64,000 nt of DNA from JAPLKB01 sp964532465 (GTDB taxonomy: Bacteria > Desulfobacterota > Syntrophorhabdia > Syntrophorhabdales > Syntrophorhabdaceae). A program made the position numbers and the translations under genes. This document shows, piece after piece, positions 16,532-24,878 of the stretch. Location: the NCBI GenBank assembly GCA_964532465.1, contig CAZHHX010000001.1:1-64000 (forward strand), in the 5' to 3' direction. The notes under the pieces were generated by a model. That model saw only the letters and a list, made by a program, of their open reading frames with translations, did no database searches and had not been told where the DNA came from. Each line of letters opens with the position of its first letter. The first letter of the stretch is position 1.

Positions 16532-17248
16532 ATGAGAAACAAAAAGAGGCAAATCATGAAAAAAGGAGACATTGGCAGCCTTGCGAAAATAGGCATACTT
16601 CTCTTGTTTGTTTTTATTATTGCCGGTTGTTTTTCAAGATCAAAACCGGATTATATGATTGAGCGATATATGTTTGAGTATGAACCTCCTGTTGTGGGGG
16701 ATCTTGCAGCTTTATCCGAATTGATAAAGGTTGAGAGGTTTTCCGTTAACCAGTCTTTCAATACTCAGTCAATGGTTTACAAACCCTATCCCTTTAAGTT
16801 TATGACATATAATTACAGCCGGTGGAGGGTTAATCCCGGAGATATGGTGACTGACTATCTTCTCCGCGATCTGCGGAATGCTAATTTATTCCTTGCGGTT
16901 TTTTCACATCATGATATTGAAAAAACAAGATTTGTTATTGAAGGCCAGGTGCAGGATTTTTTGGAGTCAACTGAAAAGAATGATATAAATGCAATTCTTT
17001 CCGTAAGTATTTCATTGCTTGATTTAAAACAGAAAGAGATTACCGGAAGAATCCTATTCCAAAGGCAGTATAAGTTTCAGGAAAAGATCAGGGAGCATAC
17101 ACCCGAAGAGTTTACGAAGGGGATGAGCATTAATATGTGGCGGCTCTCAGGACAATTAACGAAAGATCTCCACAAGGCAATTATGACCGCGACTTGCCCT
17201 GCAAACTCCGGTAAACCCGGGATTAAGCCGGATACTCCGGTCAGATAA
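16532..17248 (+). CDS. ABC-type transport auxiliary lipoprotein
   Basis: Product of 238 aa (or 230 from the ATG at 16556, which has GAGG upstream). A signal peptide ends in a lipobox FIIAGC. The mature part resembles the ABC_trans_aux/PqiC family: short N-terminal strands, then VERFSVNQSFNTQSMVYK and the central region LRDLRNANLFLAVFS. In related operons this outer-membrane lipoprotein receives or delivers lipids for the MCE transporter. Fourth gene of the mla operon. Confidence 0.8.
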   Translation: MRNKKRQIMKKGDIGSLAKIGILLLFVFIIAGCFSRSKPDYMIERYMFEYEPPVVGDLAALSELIKVERFSVNQSFNTQSMVYKPYPFKFMTYNYSRWRVNPGDMVTDYLLRDLRNANLFLAVFSHHDIEKTRFVIEGQVQDFLESTEKNDINAILSVSISLLDLKQKEITGRILFQRQYKFQEKIREHTPEEFTKGMSINMWRLSGQLTKDLHKAIMTATCPANSGKPGIKPDTPVR

Positions 17249-17258
17249 GGCGAAGGAA

Positions 17259-17999
17259 ATGAACAGAAAGGAACATTTAATAGACTTATTAATCCACGAT
17301 CTGACAGCGCCATTATCAATAGCGTCCACAAGCATTAATAATGTTATCAGCAAGCAGGATAAATACGGCCCTTTGACGGAACGCCAGGAAAAATCTTTAA
17401 AAATGGCTTTTCGGAACGTAAAAAAGGCACAGGCTTTTCTCAACGAAATAATAGAGGTTTACCGTTCAGAGGAGGGTTTGTTCCGGAAAGAGTCCTGTCC
17501 AATGCAGGATATCCTCCGGGATGCTCTTGTTGAAGCAATAGACTTGACCATCCCCGATGTTGCAGAGAAACTATCCGGCGCAGACAGGTATGATAAATTC
17601 CGTCAGGTTCTTGAAGATAACGGCGTTGATATTGATATTACAGGAAAATACAACACATCTTCTTTCTGTCATGACAGGAAAAAAATTCAGCAGATATTGC
17701 AGAATCTCATTACTAACGCTATAAAGTATCGTCGGGAAAAGATTTTAATATCGATAAGCGGCGATTCGGATATTCTCATATCGGTTGAAGATGACGGGGT
17801 TGGCATACCGCAGGAAAAACAGGCTGCTGTTTTTAAGCGTTTTTCCCTCCTGGAAGATAAAGAGCATGCGAGTATGAAAGGTCTGGGGTTCGGCCTTTCA
17901 TGCGTAAAAACCATTGTGGAAACAATGAATGGAACCATAACACTGTCAAACAGGGAAGAAGGAGGATCGTGCTTTACAATACGCATTCCATCCCTTTAG
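17259..17999 (+). CDS. Sensor histidine kinase without input domain
   Basis: A 246-aa kinase core. The phospho-acceptor is in LIHDLTAPLSI (H14 region), the N-box is LQNLITNAIKYR, the G1 box SVEDDGVGIP, and G2 MKGLGFGLSCVKTIVE. It has no membrane or sensor region, so an upstream sensor or complex must supply the signal. The start is 10 bp after the mla lipoprotein gene, suggesting co-transcription. Its last quarter is duplicated at 18524-18746. The response regulator follows after 27 bp. Confidence 0.9.
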   Translation: MNRKEHLIDLLIHDLTAPLSIASTSINNVISKQDKYGPLTERQEKSLKMAFRNVKKAQAFLNEIIEVYRSEEGLFRKESCPMQDILRDALVEAIDLTIPDVAEKLSGADRYDKFRQVLEDNGVDIDITGKYNTSSFCHDRKKIQQILQNLITNAIKYRREKILISISGDSDILISVEDDGVGIPQEKQAAVFKRFSLLEDKEHASMKGLGFGLSCVKTIVETMNGTITLSNREEGGSCFTIRIPSL

Positions 18000-18026
18000 G
18001 AAAAAATTGAAAAGGAGGAACAATTT

Positions 18027-18491
18027 ATGGATGAATCTATTTTAAACGGAAGAAGGATACTTGCAGTTGATGATGAACCTGATGTCTTGACAGTTCTCGA
18101 AGAAGAAATTATGGATACCTGTCCGCAATGCAGTTTTGATAAAGCCACCACATACGAAGAAGCTGTGGGAAAACTGGAATCCTACAATTATGATGTTGTT
18201 ATTCTCGATATTATGGGAGTCAATGGCTTTATTCTTCTCAATATGGCAGTAAAGAAAAATTTAAAAGTCGTCATGCTTACTGCCCGCTCTTTAAGTGCCG
18301 AAGCCCTGAAACAGTCCTATGAAAAGGGAGCGCGCGCCTATCTGCCTAAGCAGAAACTCGGGGAAATTGTTCCTTTTCTGGAAGATGTACTGAAATATGA
18401 ATTTGAACCAGGCTGGAAAAAGCTCTATGAAAAATTACATAGTTTCTTTACAGAAAAATTCGGATCGGATTGGGATAAAAAACAGGATTGA
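18027..18491 (+). CDS. Response regulator, copy 1 (receiver plus short C-terminal tail)
   Basis: A 154-aa protein with a receiver domain: acidic pair VDDEPDV, phospho-acceptor aspartate in VVILDIMGVNGF, T in MLTAR, and K in LPKQKLGE. The C-terminal 40 residues (EPGWKKLYEKLHSFFTEKFGSDW) form an amphipathic tail, not a DNA-binding domain. It probably passes a phosphoryl group or binds a partner. AAGGAGG precedes the start. A second copy lies at 18774-19274, about 85 percent identical by eye. Confidence 0.9.
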   Translation: MDESILNGRRILAVDDEPDVLTVLEEEIMDTCPQCSFDKATTYEEAVGKLESYNYDVVILDIMGVNGFILLNMAVKKNLKVVMLTARSLSAEALKQSYEKGARAYLPKQKLGEIVPFLEDVLKYEFEPGWKKLYEKLHSFFTEKFGSDWDKKQD

Positions 18492-18523
18492 AAGGACGTG
18501 AATGGTTAAGAAATCTGCTCGCA

Positions 18524-18746
18524 ATATCAGTTGAAGATGACAGGAACACTTTATTGCAGGAAGAACACAGGCGGTTTTTTTAATCGTTATTTCCTCCTGG
18601 AAGACAAAGAGCATACCAGCATGAAAGGTCCGGGATTGGGCCTTTCATGTGTAAAAACCATTGTGGAAACAATGAATGGAATAATCATGCTGTCAGACAG
18701 GGAAGGAGGAGGGTCGTGTTTCACGATAGGCATTCCATCCCTTTAG
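18524..18746 (+). pseudogene. Duplicated C-terminal fragment of the histidine kinase
   Basis: This stretch matches the end of the kinase at 17259-17999, from the G1 box (ISVEDD) to the stop: compare FLLEDKEHTSMKGPGLGLSCVKTIVE with the original. The match begins at about 18524 in a shifted frame, shifts again by 18570, and no kinase start or histidine box remains. It is a by-product of a tandem duplication that also copied the response regulator. Confidence 0.8.
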
Positions 18747-18773
18747 GAAAAAATGAAAAAGGAGGAGCTATTT

Positions 18774-19274
18774 ATGGGTGAGTCAATTTTAAACGGAAAA
18801 AGGATACTTGCAGTTGATGATGAGCCTGATGTATTGACGGTTCTCGAAGAAGAGATTATGGATACCTGTCCGCAATGCAGTTTTGATAAAGCCACCACAT
18901 ACGAAGAAGCGGCACAAAAGATAGAATCTAATGATTACGACGTTGTTGTTCTCGATATTATGGGCGTCAATGGCTTTGTCCTCCTCAATCTTGCGGTAAA
19001 GAAAAATTTAAAGGTCGTCATGCTTACTGCCCGGGCTCTGAGCTCTGAAGCCCTGAAACAATCATATGAAAAGGGAGCGCGGGCATATTTGCCGAAAGAG
19101 AAGCTCGGGGAAATCGTTCCTTTTCTGGAAGATGTATTGAAATACGAATTCGAATCAGGCTGGAAAACTCTCTTTGAAAAAATGCACGGATTTTTTACAG
19201 AAAAATTTGAATCGGATTGGGAAAAAAAGACAGGATTGAACTGGCGTGAATGGGGAAGATCCTCCGATACATAA
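18774..19274 (+). CDS. Response regulator, copy 2 (tandem duplicate)
   Basis: ATG at 18774 behind AAGGAGG (an in-frame ATG at 18753 lies before the site and is not used). It has the same receiver residues as copy 1 (VDDEPDV, VVVLDIMGVNGF, LPKEKLGE). The tail is extended: after SDWEKK it continues TGLNWREWGRSSDT, probably because a small shift removed the ancestral stop. The two copies could give dosage or divergent partner choice; the fragmentary kinase between them cannot function. Confidence 0.85.
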   Translation: MGESILNGKRILAVDDEPDVLTVLEEEIMDTCPQCSFDKATTYEEAAQKIESNDYDVVVLDIMGVNGFVLLNLAVKKNLKVVMLTARALSSEALKQSYEKGARAYLPKEKLGEIVPFLEDVLKYEFESGWKTLFEKMHGFFTEKFESDWEKKTGLNWREWGRSSDT

Positions 19275-19374
19275 TACCAAGTTGCTTTCAATAAATTAAC
19301 AATGAATATTTGAAAGCTTACTTGGAATTATGCCCGGCAAATCAGACTTATGATGTTTGACAGCAACTTGGTAT
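19274..19374. repeat. 101-bp element with 13-bp inverted ends
   Basis: ATACCAAGTTGCT at 19274-19286 and its exact reverse complement at 19362-19374 flank a non-coding interior. It may be a second type of miniature element. Its left end touches the stop codon of the response-regulator gene. Confidence 0.6.
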
Positions 19375-19514
19375 AACATTAACATAAAAGCGAGGACAGG
19401 CATAGGCCTACGATAATACATAACGTCGAGGGGCGCAAGGGGAAGGCAACCCGGAGTTTCCCTGTCAGCCATGATTATAGGACAGACAGGTATGATTGAA
19501 GGCAAATTGGTATT
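19375..19514. other. Intergenic region between two repeat elements
   Basis: No gene, promoter or RNA is recognised in this stretch between the 101-bp element and the second MITE-like copy. Confidence 0.3.
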
Positions 19515-19641
19515 ATTCCAATTCTAAATCAAGGATGAAATCAAGGCGGCAAGGAAGAGGCGACGTAGGCGTACGATAATAGTACGTCGAGGAGCCGATG
19601 ACGAAGCCAACGATGATAGCGCCTTGATTTAGAATTGGAAT
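19515..19641. repeat. 127-bp MITE-like element, copy 2
   Basis: Same 20-bp inverted ends and nearly the same interior as 10204-10331, in the same orientation. The few differences are single substitutions (for example GGCGGCAAGGAAGAGG against GGCGGCGAGGAAGAAG) and a one-base deletion in the centre. It lies just beyond the 3' end of the autotransporter gene. Confidence 0.8.
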
Positions 19642-19728
19642 TATATGATGATTATCAGAATCCCAGCCTCAACCCGGTATTCAAATTGTGGGCCCTATAC
19701 TTGTTCTCACCGATCTGTACATCGTAGT

Positions 19729-22700
19729 TTATGTATACTGACTATTGCCCATAGTAAAGGTGGTAATCCCGGCGCCCAGGGAAAGGGAGCCTCTATCCGG
19801 TGAAGCGGTTTCAATGCTGAAGGGGGAAATCCCCTGAACCAATCGAGCGGTTACGTTTTTGCTGTCCCGTGAGAACTCATATCCGTATGATGCGCGGATA
19901 CCCGGCATGATTACTGTCGTGGGGGTCTGCCAGGCATAAGAGGCTCTGACCCCTATGTTCCCCTGGAATGATACAGTGTTCTGTCTGTCCACATCAAGAC
20001 TTATTGCCCCTGCGCCTTTCTCAATATAGCCGTCAATGCCAAGTTTCGTATATTGGAAAGACATGTTCGGGGTGATAATCCAGTTGTTTTTGCGAATATC
20101 ATAGCCTGTTCCTCCATAGACATTAAACTGGTTCCCTTTAGGAGATGCTGTGGCAGTGCGGTCAAGTCCGGGAAATACAATGCGCCGTGTATTATCATAG
20201 TTGGCGAATCCGTAACCGATACTGCCGTCTAAGGAGAAGTTCTTTATATACCAGGTTCCATAGGCCCCCACAGTATAGCCGTCCATTTTTACCATGCTGC
20301 CCCTATCGTCTACATTGGCCCTGGAGGTATTGAGTCCCAGCATAAGACCGCCGATAAAGTTTCCGGTAAAACGGTAATCGGAGCCCATGGTAATCCCTGT
20401 ATTCGTGAAGTCATACCCTGTCCTGTCCGGTGTATCTCTCTGGATCCCGTAGGCAGCATTGCCCTTTACGAAAAAACCCCATCTCTCATCCACGCCCGCG
20501 GGAAGCATACCGGTAAGATCGGGATTTATTCCAGCAAGCATTATCGGTGTTCCATTTCCGTTTCTAAAGTACAGCCCGTTGAGGCTCATTCCCCGCATCC
20601 CGCGCCTTAAATCGCTTAGACGTTCAGAAAGATTGCCCGTCTGAAAGGTGGCACTGCTGATCCCCATGCCGAATTGGGCATCACTGCCTTTCGGGGCAAG
20701 CTGGTCCAGGGCGGATGCTGTCTGTCCGTATGTGGGCAGGGCGTCAAGTACGGTTAAAACTGTATTAAGATCGCCTGTTGCCGTATTCCCAACAGAATTG
20801 AGCATGGAACCCACTGCCCTCTGGTTTGCAGTGAGGTAGGGGACAAGATTCTGATTGGTGTAATCTCTTTCCACCGTTAGATAGACCTGATCCGGAATAT
20901 CGTATCTGGGTTTAAAGAGTATTGTCGGGGTAATGTTGGTGAGAAGGGAAGAGAACTGTCCGGTTACTCCCTTTGTCGCAGTAAGGATGGCGTTGAACTT
21001 TGTATCGACGGCCGGGATCGCCCCTCCGATCCATTGGGTCTTCAGTGTCCCGAAAAGGTAGGCCTTGCCTTTTACCTCAAGAAGATCATTGCTTGTCGGA
21101 GAGTCTATCTCGATATTGAGGGTTCCCCTTATGCTCTGGGTGTAGTTACCGGAAATTTTGATGGTGCCGATGGACTCTCCCGGCGATACATTTCCGTTGT
21201 TGATTATATGACCATGGGTTCCATGACCGCTCACCGTGGCCCCCGGATTTATAGTCAGCGTGCTGATATGGGAAGCTTCCTTGGCAAGCAGGAGCTGTCC
21301 TTCGGACACGGTGCTTTCCCCGGTATAGGTATGTGTGCCGGAAAGCGTCAAAGTCCCGGCGCCTGCCTTTGTAAGGCCCCCGGGGCCGGAAACAGCGCCG
21401 GAAAGTATCAGGCTGTTGCCGTTGGTATCAAAGGTGCCGCCGCCTGAGTTGAGAGTCACCTTTCTGTCTGTTGTCATGTTTGCCGACACCTGCAGGGTTC
21501 CTCCATTAAAAAACAGACCGCCGGATGAGGCTCCCAGGCCGCTGTTCTGAACAACATTGATGACGCCGCCATTGAAATACGTACCCCCGGTATACGATGA
21601 GGAGCCCCGTAAGGTCAGTGTCCCCGATCCGGTTTTATATATGCCGCCGGAACCGTTAAGAATCCCGTTGTTGGTAAAGGCATTGTTGCCGTTATCAAAC
21701 CAGAGGTTTCCGGAAATGCTGCCGGAATTGACAAGGGTATTCCCTGTTCCCAGAATCTTCGCCGCGTAGGAGCCTGTACCTGACGCACTGAGTGTGCCAT
21801 TGTTTGTGAGGGTGTTATTGTCGCCCTGCGTCAAAAATGCAATACTGTTTGTTCCGGACACGGCGACTGTTCCATTGTTGATTACTGTGTTTCCTGTGTT
21901 GACGCGTATTCCCCACAGGCCTGCCGAATTTCCGGTGATACTTCCGTCCGCGGTATTTGTTATCGTATTGTTGTCATAGACATGGATGCCGTTTCCGCCG
22001 GATGACGGCGTGATGATGCCGGAATTTGTGATGATGTTATTGCTGACAGCGTCTATTCCGGTGACCACATTACTTATATCGGCACTATTGCTGATGGTGT
22101 TGCCGCTTCCGGCAAGAATGCCTGTAGGCTGCGGACCGACTATGTTTGTTATATTGTTGATGATACTATTTTGCACTCCGGAATTGTCGAAGTATTGAAA
22201 CATATCAATGGATTGATTGGCCTGATCGAGTACACTGACCGTTACGTATCTGCCGTTTACAGTCACGACGGCATAGTTGTAGCGCAGGGCATAAACATCG
22301 CCCGGTTCGACAGGCCCGCAGGTTTGACCGCTATCTCCTGCACATCCCATAGGCGCGCCTGCGGAACCGGCAAGCACCTGATAAATGCCGTCGTGCATGG
22401 TCCGGTAATACAGGTGCAGATGTCCGGAAAACAGAATCGAGGCGTTTGTATTGGCGGCATTGCCCGATGTGGTTATTGTCTGCCATGTATTCGCCATGTT
22501 GGCATTAGCCGTAGGATTCCAGGGAGAAAATGCCGGGATGTGGGTAAAAACAAATGAATGGGAGGCAGTGTTGTTTTGCAGAAGGCCTTTTATCCAGTTC
22601 TGTTGCGCCGTATTAATGCCGTAAACCGGTTCAGGGCCATTCGCTGTGGCGTAATAACTGTCGGCAATTATGAAGAGGGAATTGCCGAAATTAAATGAAA

Positions 22701-23220
22701 AAGCCAGATTAGTTAAACCGGCAGGACCATTCTGCGTCCAACTGCTGTTAAAGCGGGCCTGGTATTCCTGTTGTCTCGTCAATGCTTCAGTTGTGAGAAC
22801 AGCCAGACCTCCTGGAGTGTAGAGGTCGTGGTTGCCCACAGTAGAAGCCGAGGGGATGCCCGCGGCAGCCAGGCGATCCGTAAACAGAGTTTTAAAAGAT
22901 TCCAGGTTTGTTATACTGGCCCTGTGAGCCATGTCTCCGCCGAAGATGACCACCTTGGGGGCGGGGCTCATGGCAAGGATGGAATTCACAATGGGGGTAA
23001 GAACGGAAGTACTTGTCGGATCATTATTGTCAGGGCCCTGGGCGTCACCTACCCAGACAAAACTTTGTGACTGATCGGCATATACGGGAATAACCCGGAA
23101 GGCAATCGTAAAAATAACTGAGAAGATCAGGAGAAAAAAAGCAGGAATCACAGATATACTTTTGGTTATTGATAGGAATTTGCTTCTATTCACGCAATAA
23201 AAATGACATATGAAAAGCAT
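19729..23220 (-). CDS. Autotransporter with metallophosphoesterase passenger, frameshifted at the very end
   Basis: An 1163-aa secreted protein. A signal peptide (ends near VYADQ) is followed by a calcineurin-like phosphoesterase (about 52-330): metal ligands in FGGDMAH, VGNHDLY, FTHIPAF, and FSGHLHLYY. A long N/G/T-rich beta-helix passenger includes PATR repeats such as LTKAGAGTLTLSGTHTYTG. The last 270 residues form the outer-membrane barrel. The frame stops at GNSQYT. Removing one TA from the TATA just before the stop gives QYINYDV...TGLRLGF ending at 19655, a proper barrel end with terminal Phe. So the final strand is lost by a 2-bp slip, or the sequence has an error. Confidence 0.88.
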   Translation of the reverse strand: MLFICHFYCVNRSKFLSITKSISVIPAFFLLIFSVIFTIAFRVIPVYADQSQSFVWVGDAQGPDNNDPTSTSVLTPIVNSILAMSPAPKVVIFGGDMAHRASITNLESFKTLFTDRLAAAGIPSASTVGNHDLYTPGGLAVLTTEALTRQQEYQARFNSSWTQNGPAGLTNLAFSFNFGNSLFIIADSYYATANGPEPVYGINTAQQNWIKGLLQNNTASHSFVFTHIPAFSPWNPTANANMANTWQTITTSGNAANTNASILFSGHLHLYYRTMHDGIYQVLAGSAGAPMGCAGDSGQTCGPVEPGDVYALRYNYAVVTVNGRYVTVSVLDQANQSIDMFQYFDNSGVQNSIINNITNIVGPQPTGILAGSGNTISNSADISNVVTGIDAVSNNIITNSGIITPSSGGNGIHVYDNNTITNTADGSITGNSAGLWGIRVNTGNTVINNGTVAVSGTNSIAFLTQGDNNTLTNNGTLSASGTGSYAAKILGTGNTLVNSGSISGNLWFDNGNNAFTNNGILNGSGGIYKTGSGTLTLRGSSSYTGGTYFNGGVINVVQNSGLGASSGGLFFNGGTLQVSANMTTDRKVTLNSGGGTFDTNGNSLILSGAVSGPGGLTKAGAGTLTLSGTHTYTGESTVSEGQLLLAKEASHISTLTINPGATVSGHGTHGHIINNGNVSPGESIGTIKISGNYTQSIRGTLNIEIDSPTSNDLLEVKGKAYLFGTLKTQWIGGAIPAVDTKFNAILTATKGVTGQFSSLLTNITPTILFKPRYDIPDQVYLTVERDYTNQNLVPYLTANQRAVGSMLNSVGNTATGDLNTVLTVLDALPTYGQTASALDQLAPKGSDAQFGMGISSATFQTGNLSERLSDLRRGMRGMSLNGLYFRNGNGTPIMLAGINPDLTGMLPAGVDERWGFFVKGNAAYGIQRDTPDRTGYDFTNTGITMGSDYRFTGNFIGGLMLGLNTSRANVDDRGSMVKMDGYTVGAYGTWYIKNFSLDGSIGYGFANYDNTRRIVFPGLDRTATASPKGNQFNVYGGTGYDIRKNNWIITPNMSFQYTKLGIDGYIEKGAGAISLDVDRQNTVSFQGNIGVRASYAWQTPTTVIMPGIRASYGYEFSRDSKNVTARLVQGISPFSIETASPDRGSLSLGAGITTFTMGNSQYT

Positions 23221-23467
23221 ATTATCAATATGAAACTTGATAATATCGAAACAAGTCGTATTCCAGCAGCATTGTCATTATTTCGAAGCAATATCCATTC
23301 AATTCAAGCAGTGCCGAACTCCAGTGCTTGTGCCCTTCAGGGTATAACCTGAGTAACGGTTATGGGACTTTTTACAAGTTCATTATGAACAGCAACTTTA
23401 ATCTTGTAATTTAATAGACTATAATTTAGACTTAATTAAGGTGGTATACCTCAGTGGAGGCAAGAAA
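23221..23467. other. Intergenic region with a repeat relic
   Basis: At 23324-23343 there is a 20-bp perfect match (begins GTGCTTGTGCCC) to the inside of the 150-bp element at 32857-33006, so it is a decayed copy of that family. No gene seen. Confidence 0.5.
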
Positions 23468-23743
23468 ATGAAATTGAGCGAAAATGTTAAGCCTATAAGT
23501 TATCTGAAAACCCACGCTTCCGAAGTCATCCGCCGGATTGAAGATACTCGCGGCACCTATGTAATTACCTTAAACGGTGAAGCAAAAGTCATTGTTCAGG
23601 ATATCCATGAATATGAAAAAACACAGGAGAGTCTTGCCTTGCTGAAAATTCTCGCGCAAAGCCGAAAGAGCATGGAAGAAGGGAAAATGAAACCGGCAAA
23701 AAAAGCATTCCACGATGCAAAGAAGAATGTCCAGAACAAATGA
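23468..23743 (+). CDS. Phd/YefM-family antitoxin
   Basis: ATG at 23468 (after GGAGGCAAGAAA) gives MKLSENVKPISYLKTHASEV, the classical Phd/YefM beginning, and ITLNGEAKVIVQDIHEYEK. A 91-aa antitoxin that would bind the promoter through its N-terminal domain and neutralise the toxin with its basic C-terminal tail. Stop overlaps the toxin start by ATGA. Confidence 0.9.
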   Translation: MKLSENVKPISYLKTHASEVIRRIEDTRGTYVITLNGEAKVIVQDIHEYEKTQESLALLKILAQSRKSMEEGKMKPAKKAFHDAKKNVQNK

Positions 23744-24063
23744 AATATTCTGTTTATTTAATCGAAGAGGCTGAATACGACCTCATAGATATTTATCGAT
23801 ACGTTGCTCAAAATGACTCAAATGAAAATGCCGACAGCCTTCTCGACAAACTTGAGCAGACGATTACAAAATTTGAAACAATGCCTTTAAGAGGACATTT
23901 TCCGCCGGAATTGGAACGTATTGGGGTCCTTGAATTCAGAGAAATTTTTTTTAAACCATACAGAATTATATATCAAGTCATCAAAACTAACGTCTATGTT
24001 CATTGTGTCCTCGACGGCAGAAGGGACATACAAGACCTTCTGCAACAAAGAATTTTACGGTAA
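23740..24063 (+). CDS. RelE/ParE-family toxin
   Basis: A 107-aa protein. MKYSVYLIEEAEYDLIDIYRY and FREIFFKPYRIIYQV with the end CVLDGRRDIQDLL match the RelE/ParE fold, including the conserved C-terminal arginines. Paired with the Phd/YefM antitoxin by a 4-bp overlap. Whether it cuts ribosomal mRNA (RelE) or poisons gyrase (ParE) cannot be decided from sequence. Confidence 0.9.
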   Translation: MKYSVYLIEEAEYDLIDIYRYVAQNDSNENADSLLDKLEQTITKFETMPLRGHFPPELERIGVLEFREIFFKPYRIIYQVIKTNVYVHCVLDGRRDIQDLLQQRILR

Positions 24064-24195
24064 ATATCAGGTTTAATGCTGAAAAACATTGTAGCGGTTT
24101 ACTATGGTTCCTTGCCTTGCTTTCCTCTGAGGCCAAGGCGTAATAAAGGTAGATGTTTTTCGTTTATGTATACGCTGAAATAGGCGATAATATAC

Positions 24196-24771
24196 ATGAT
24201 GAAAAACTGGAAATTCCTGTCAGGTCTTTTTGCAATAATAGTCATCCTTGTTGCAGTTTTTGTATCTTTCTACAGCAAAAAAGCGCCTGAACCTCCAATA
24301 CTTCCGCAAAAAAAGGTTGAGCTGCCTCCTCCAAAACCCGTGGAACCGCCGAAAAAAGAGGTGAATGAGGTTAAAGAAGAACCGAAAACAAAGGAAATTG
24401 AAAAAGAGACGGTAAAAGAAGACAAAAAACAGACCGTCAAAGAAAAGAAGGTACCTCCTCAAAAACCGATAACTCCTGTGATAACCCCTGCCCCTGACGT
24501 AAAAGCAATAAAACAGCCGATGATGGTAAATTTTGACAGGCTCAACCGTGAATTCAACTCATACGGTCTTAATGTTTGGGCATCGGAATTGAAAAACAAT
24601 GAAATCCTTCTGAACGGTTATGTAAAAGATGAAAGAGAAAGAAGCGCTGCTCTGTCTATTGCGGGACGATATAAAAGGAATATCACGGATATGATTAATG
24701 TTGTCGAGGTTTACAGCATCGAAGAGTCAAACAGCAACCGTGTTCGTCAGCCCCTCCCTTTCAGCAGATGA
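24196..24771 (+). CDS. Membrane-anchored protein with proline/lysine linker
   Basis: A 191-aa protein with one N-terminal membrane helix (about 6-26) and a long K/E/P-rich linker (about 30-105, TonB-like). The C-terminal domain (about 115-180: LNREFNSYGLNVWASELKNNEILLNGYVKDERERSAALSIAG) resembles a BON domain, with strand-turn-strand and a helix. It would span the periplasm and touch the peptidoglycan or outer membrane. It is not a TonB by sequence. Function unknown. Confidence 0.7.
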   Translation: MMKNWKFLSGLFAIIVILVAVFVSFYSKKAPEPPILPQKKVELPPPKPVEPPKKEVNEVKEEPKTKEIEKETVKEDKKQTVKEKKVPPQKPITPVITPAPDVKAIKQPMMVNFDRLNREFNSYGLNVWASELKNNEILLNGYVKDERERSAALSIAGRYKRNITDMINVVEVYSIEESNSNRVRQPLPFSR

Positions 24772-24810
24772 TCGCCTTTAAATGAATTGACCTGCCGGGC
24801 AATAAAAGTC

Positions 24811-24839
24811 TTTACAAATCATGCTATTTTTTTTATTTT
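24811..24839 (+). promoter_or_regulatory. Possible promoter of the liv operon
   Basis: TTTACA and TATTTT are spaced by 17 bp about 40 bp upstream of the first liv gene. The -10 is in an AT-rich run, so support is moderate. Confidence 0.35.
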
Positions 24840-24878
24840 TATTATGTGAATTTTTTAACAATAAATTGAGGTATGAAT

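Noticed and set aside
21034..22557. Several plus-strand open frames opposite the autotransporter
   Set aside because: They mirror the GC-rich glycine/asparagine repeats of the passenger; none has a ribosome-binding site or recognisable protein features.
23510..24063. CRISPR-like repeats near the toxin-antitoxin genes
   Set aside because: No regularly spaced direct repeats of 20-40 bp occur here or elsewhere in the window; the dispersed repeats are palindromic and far apart.
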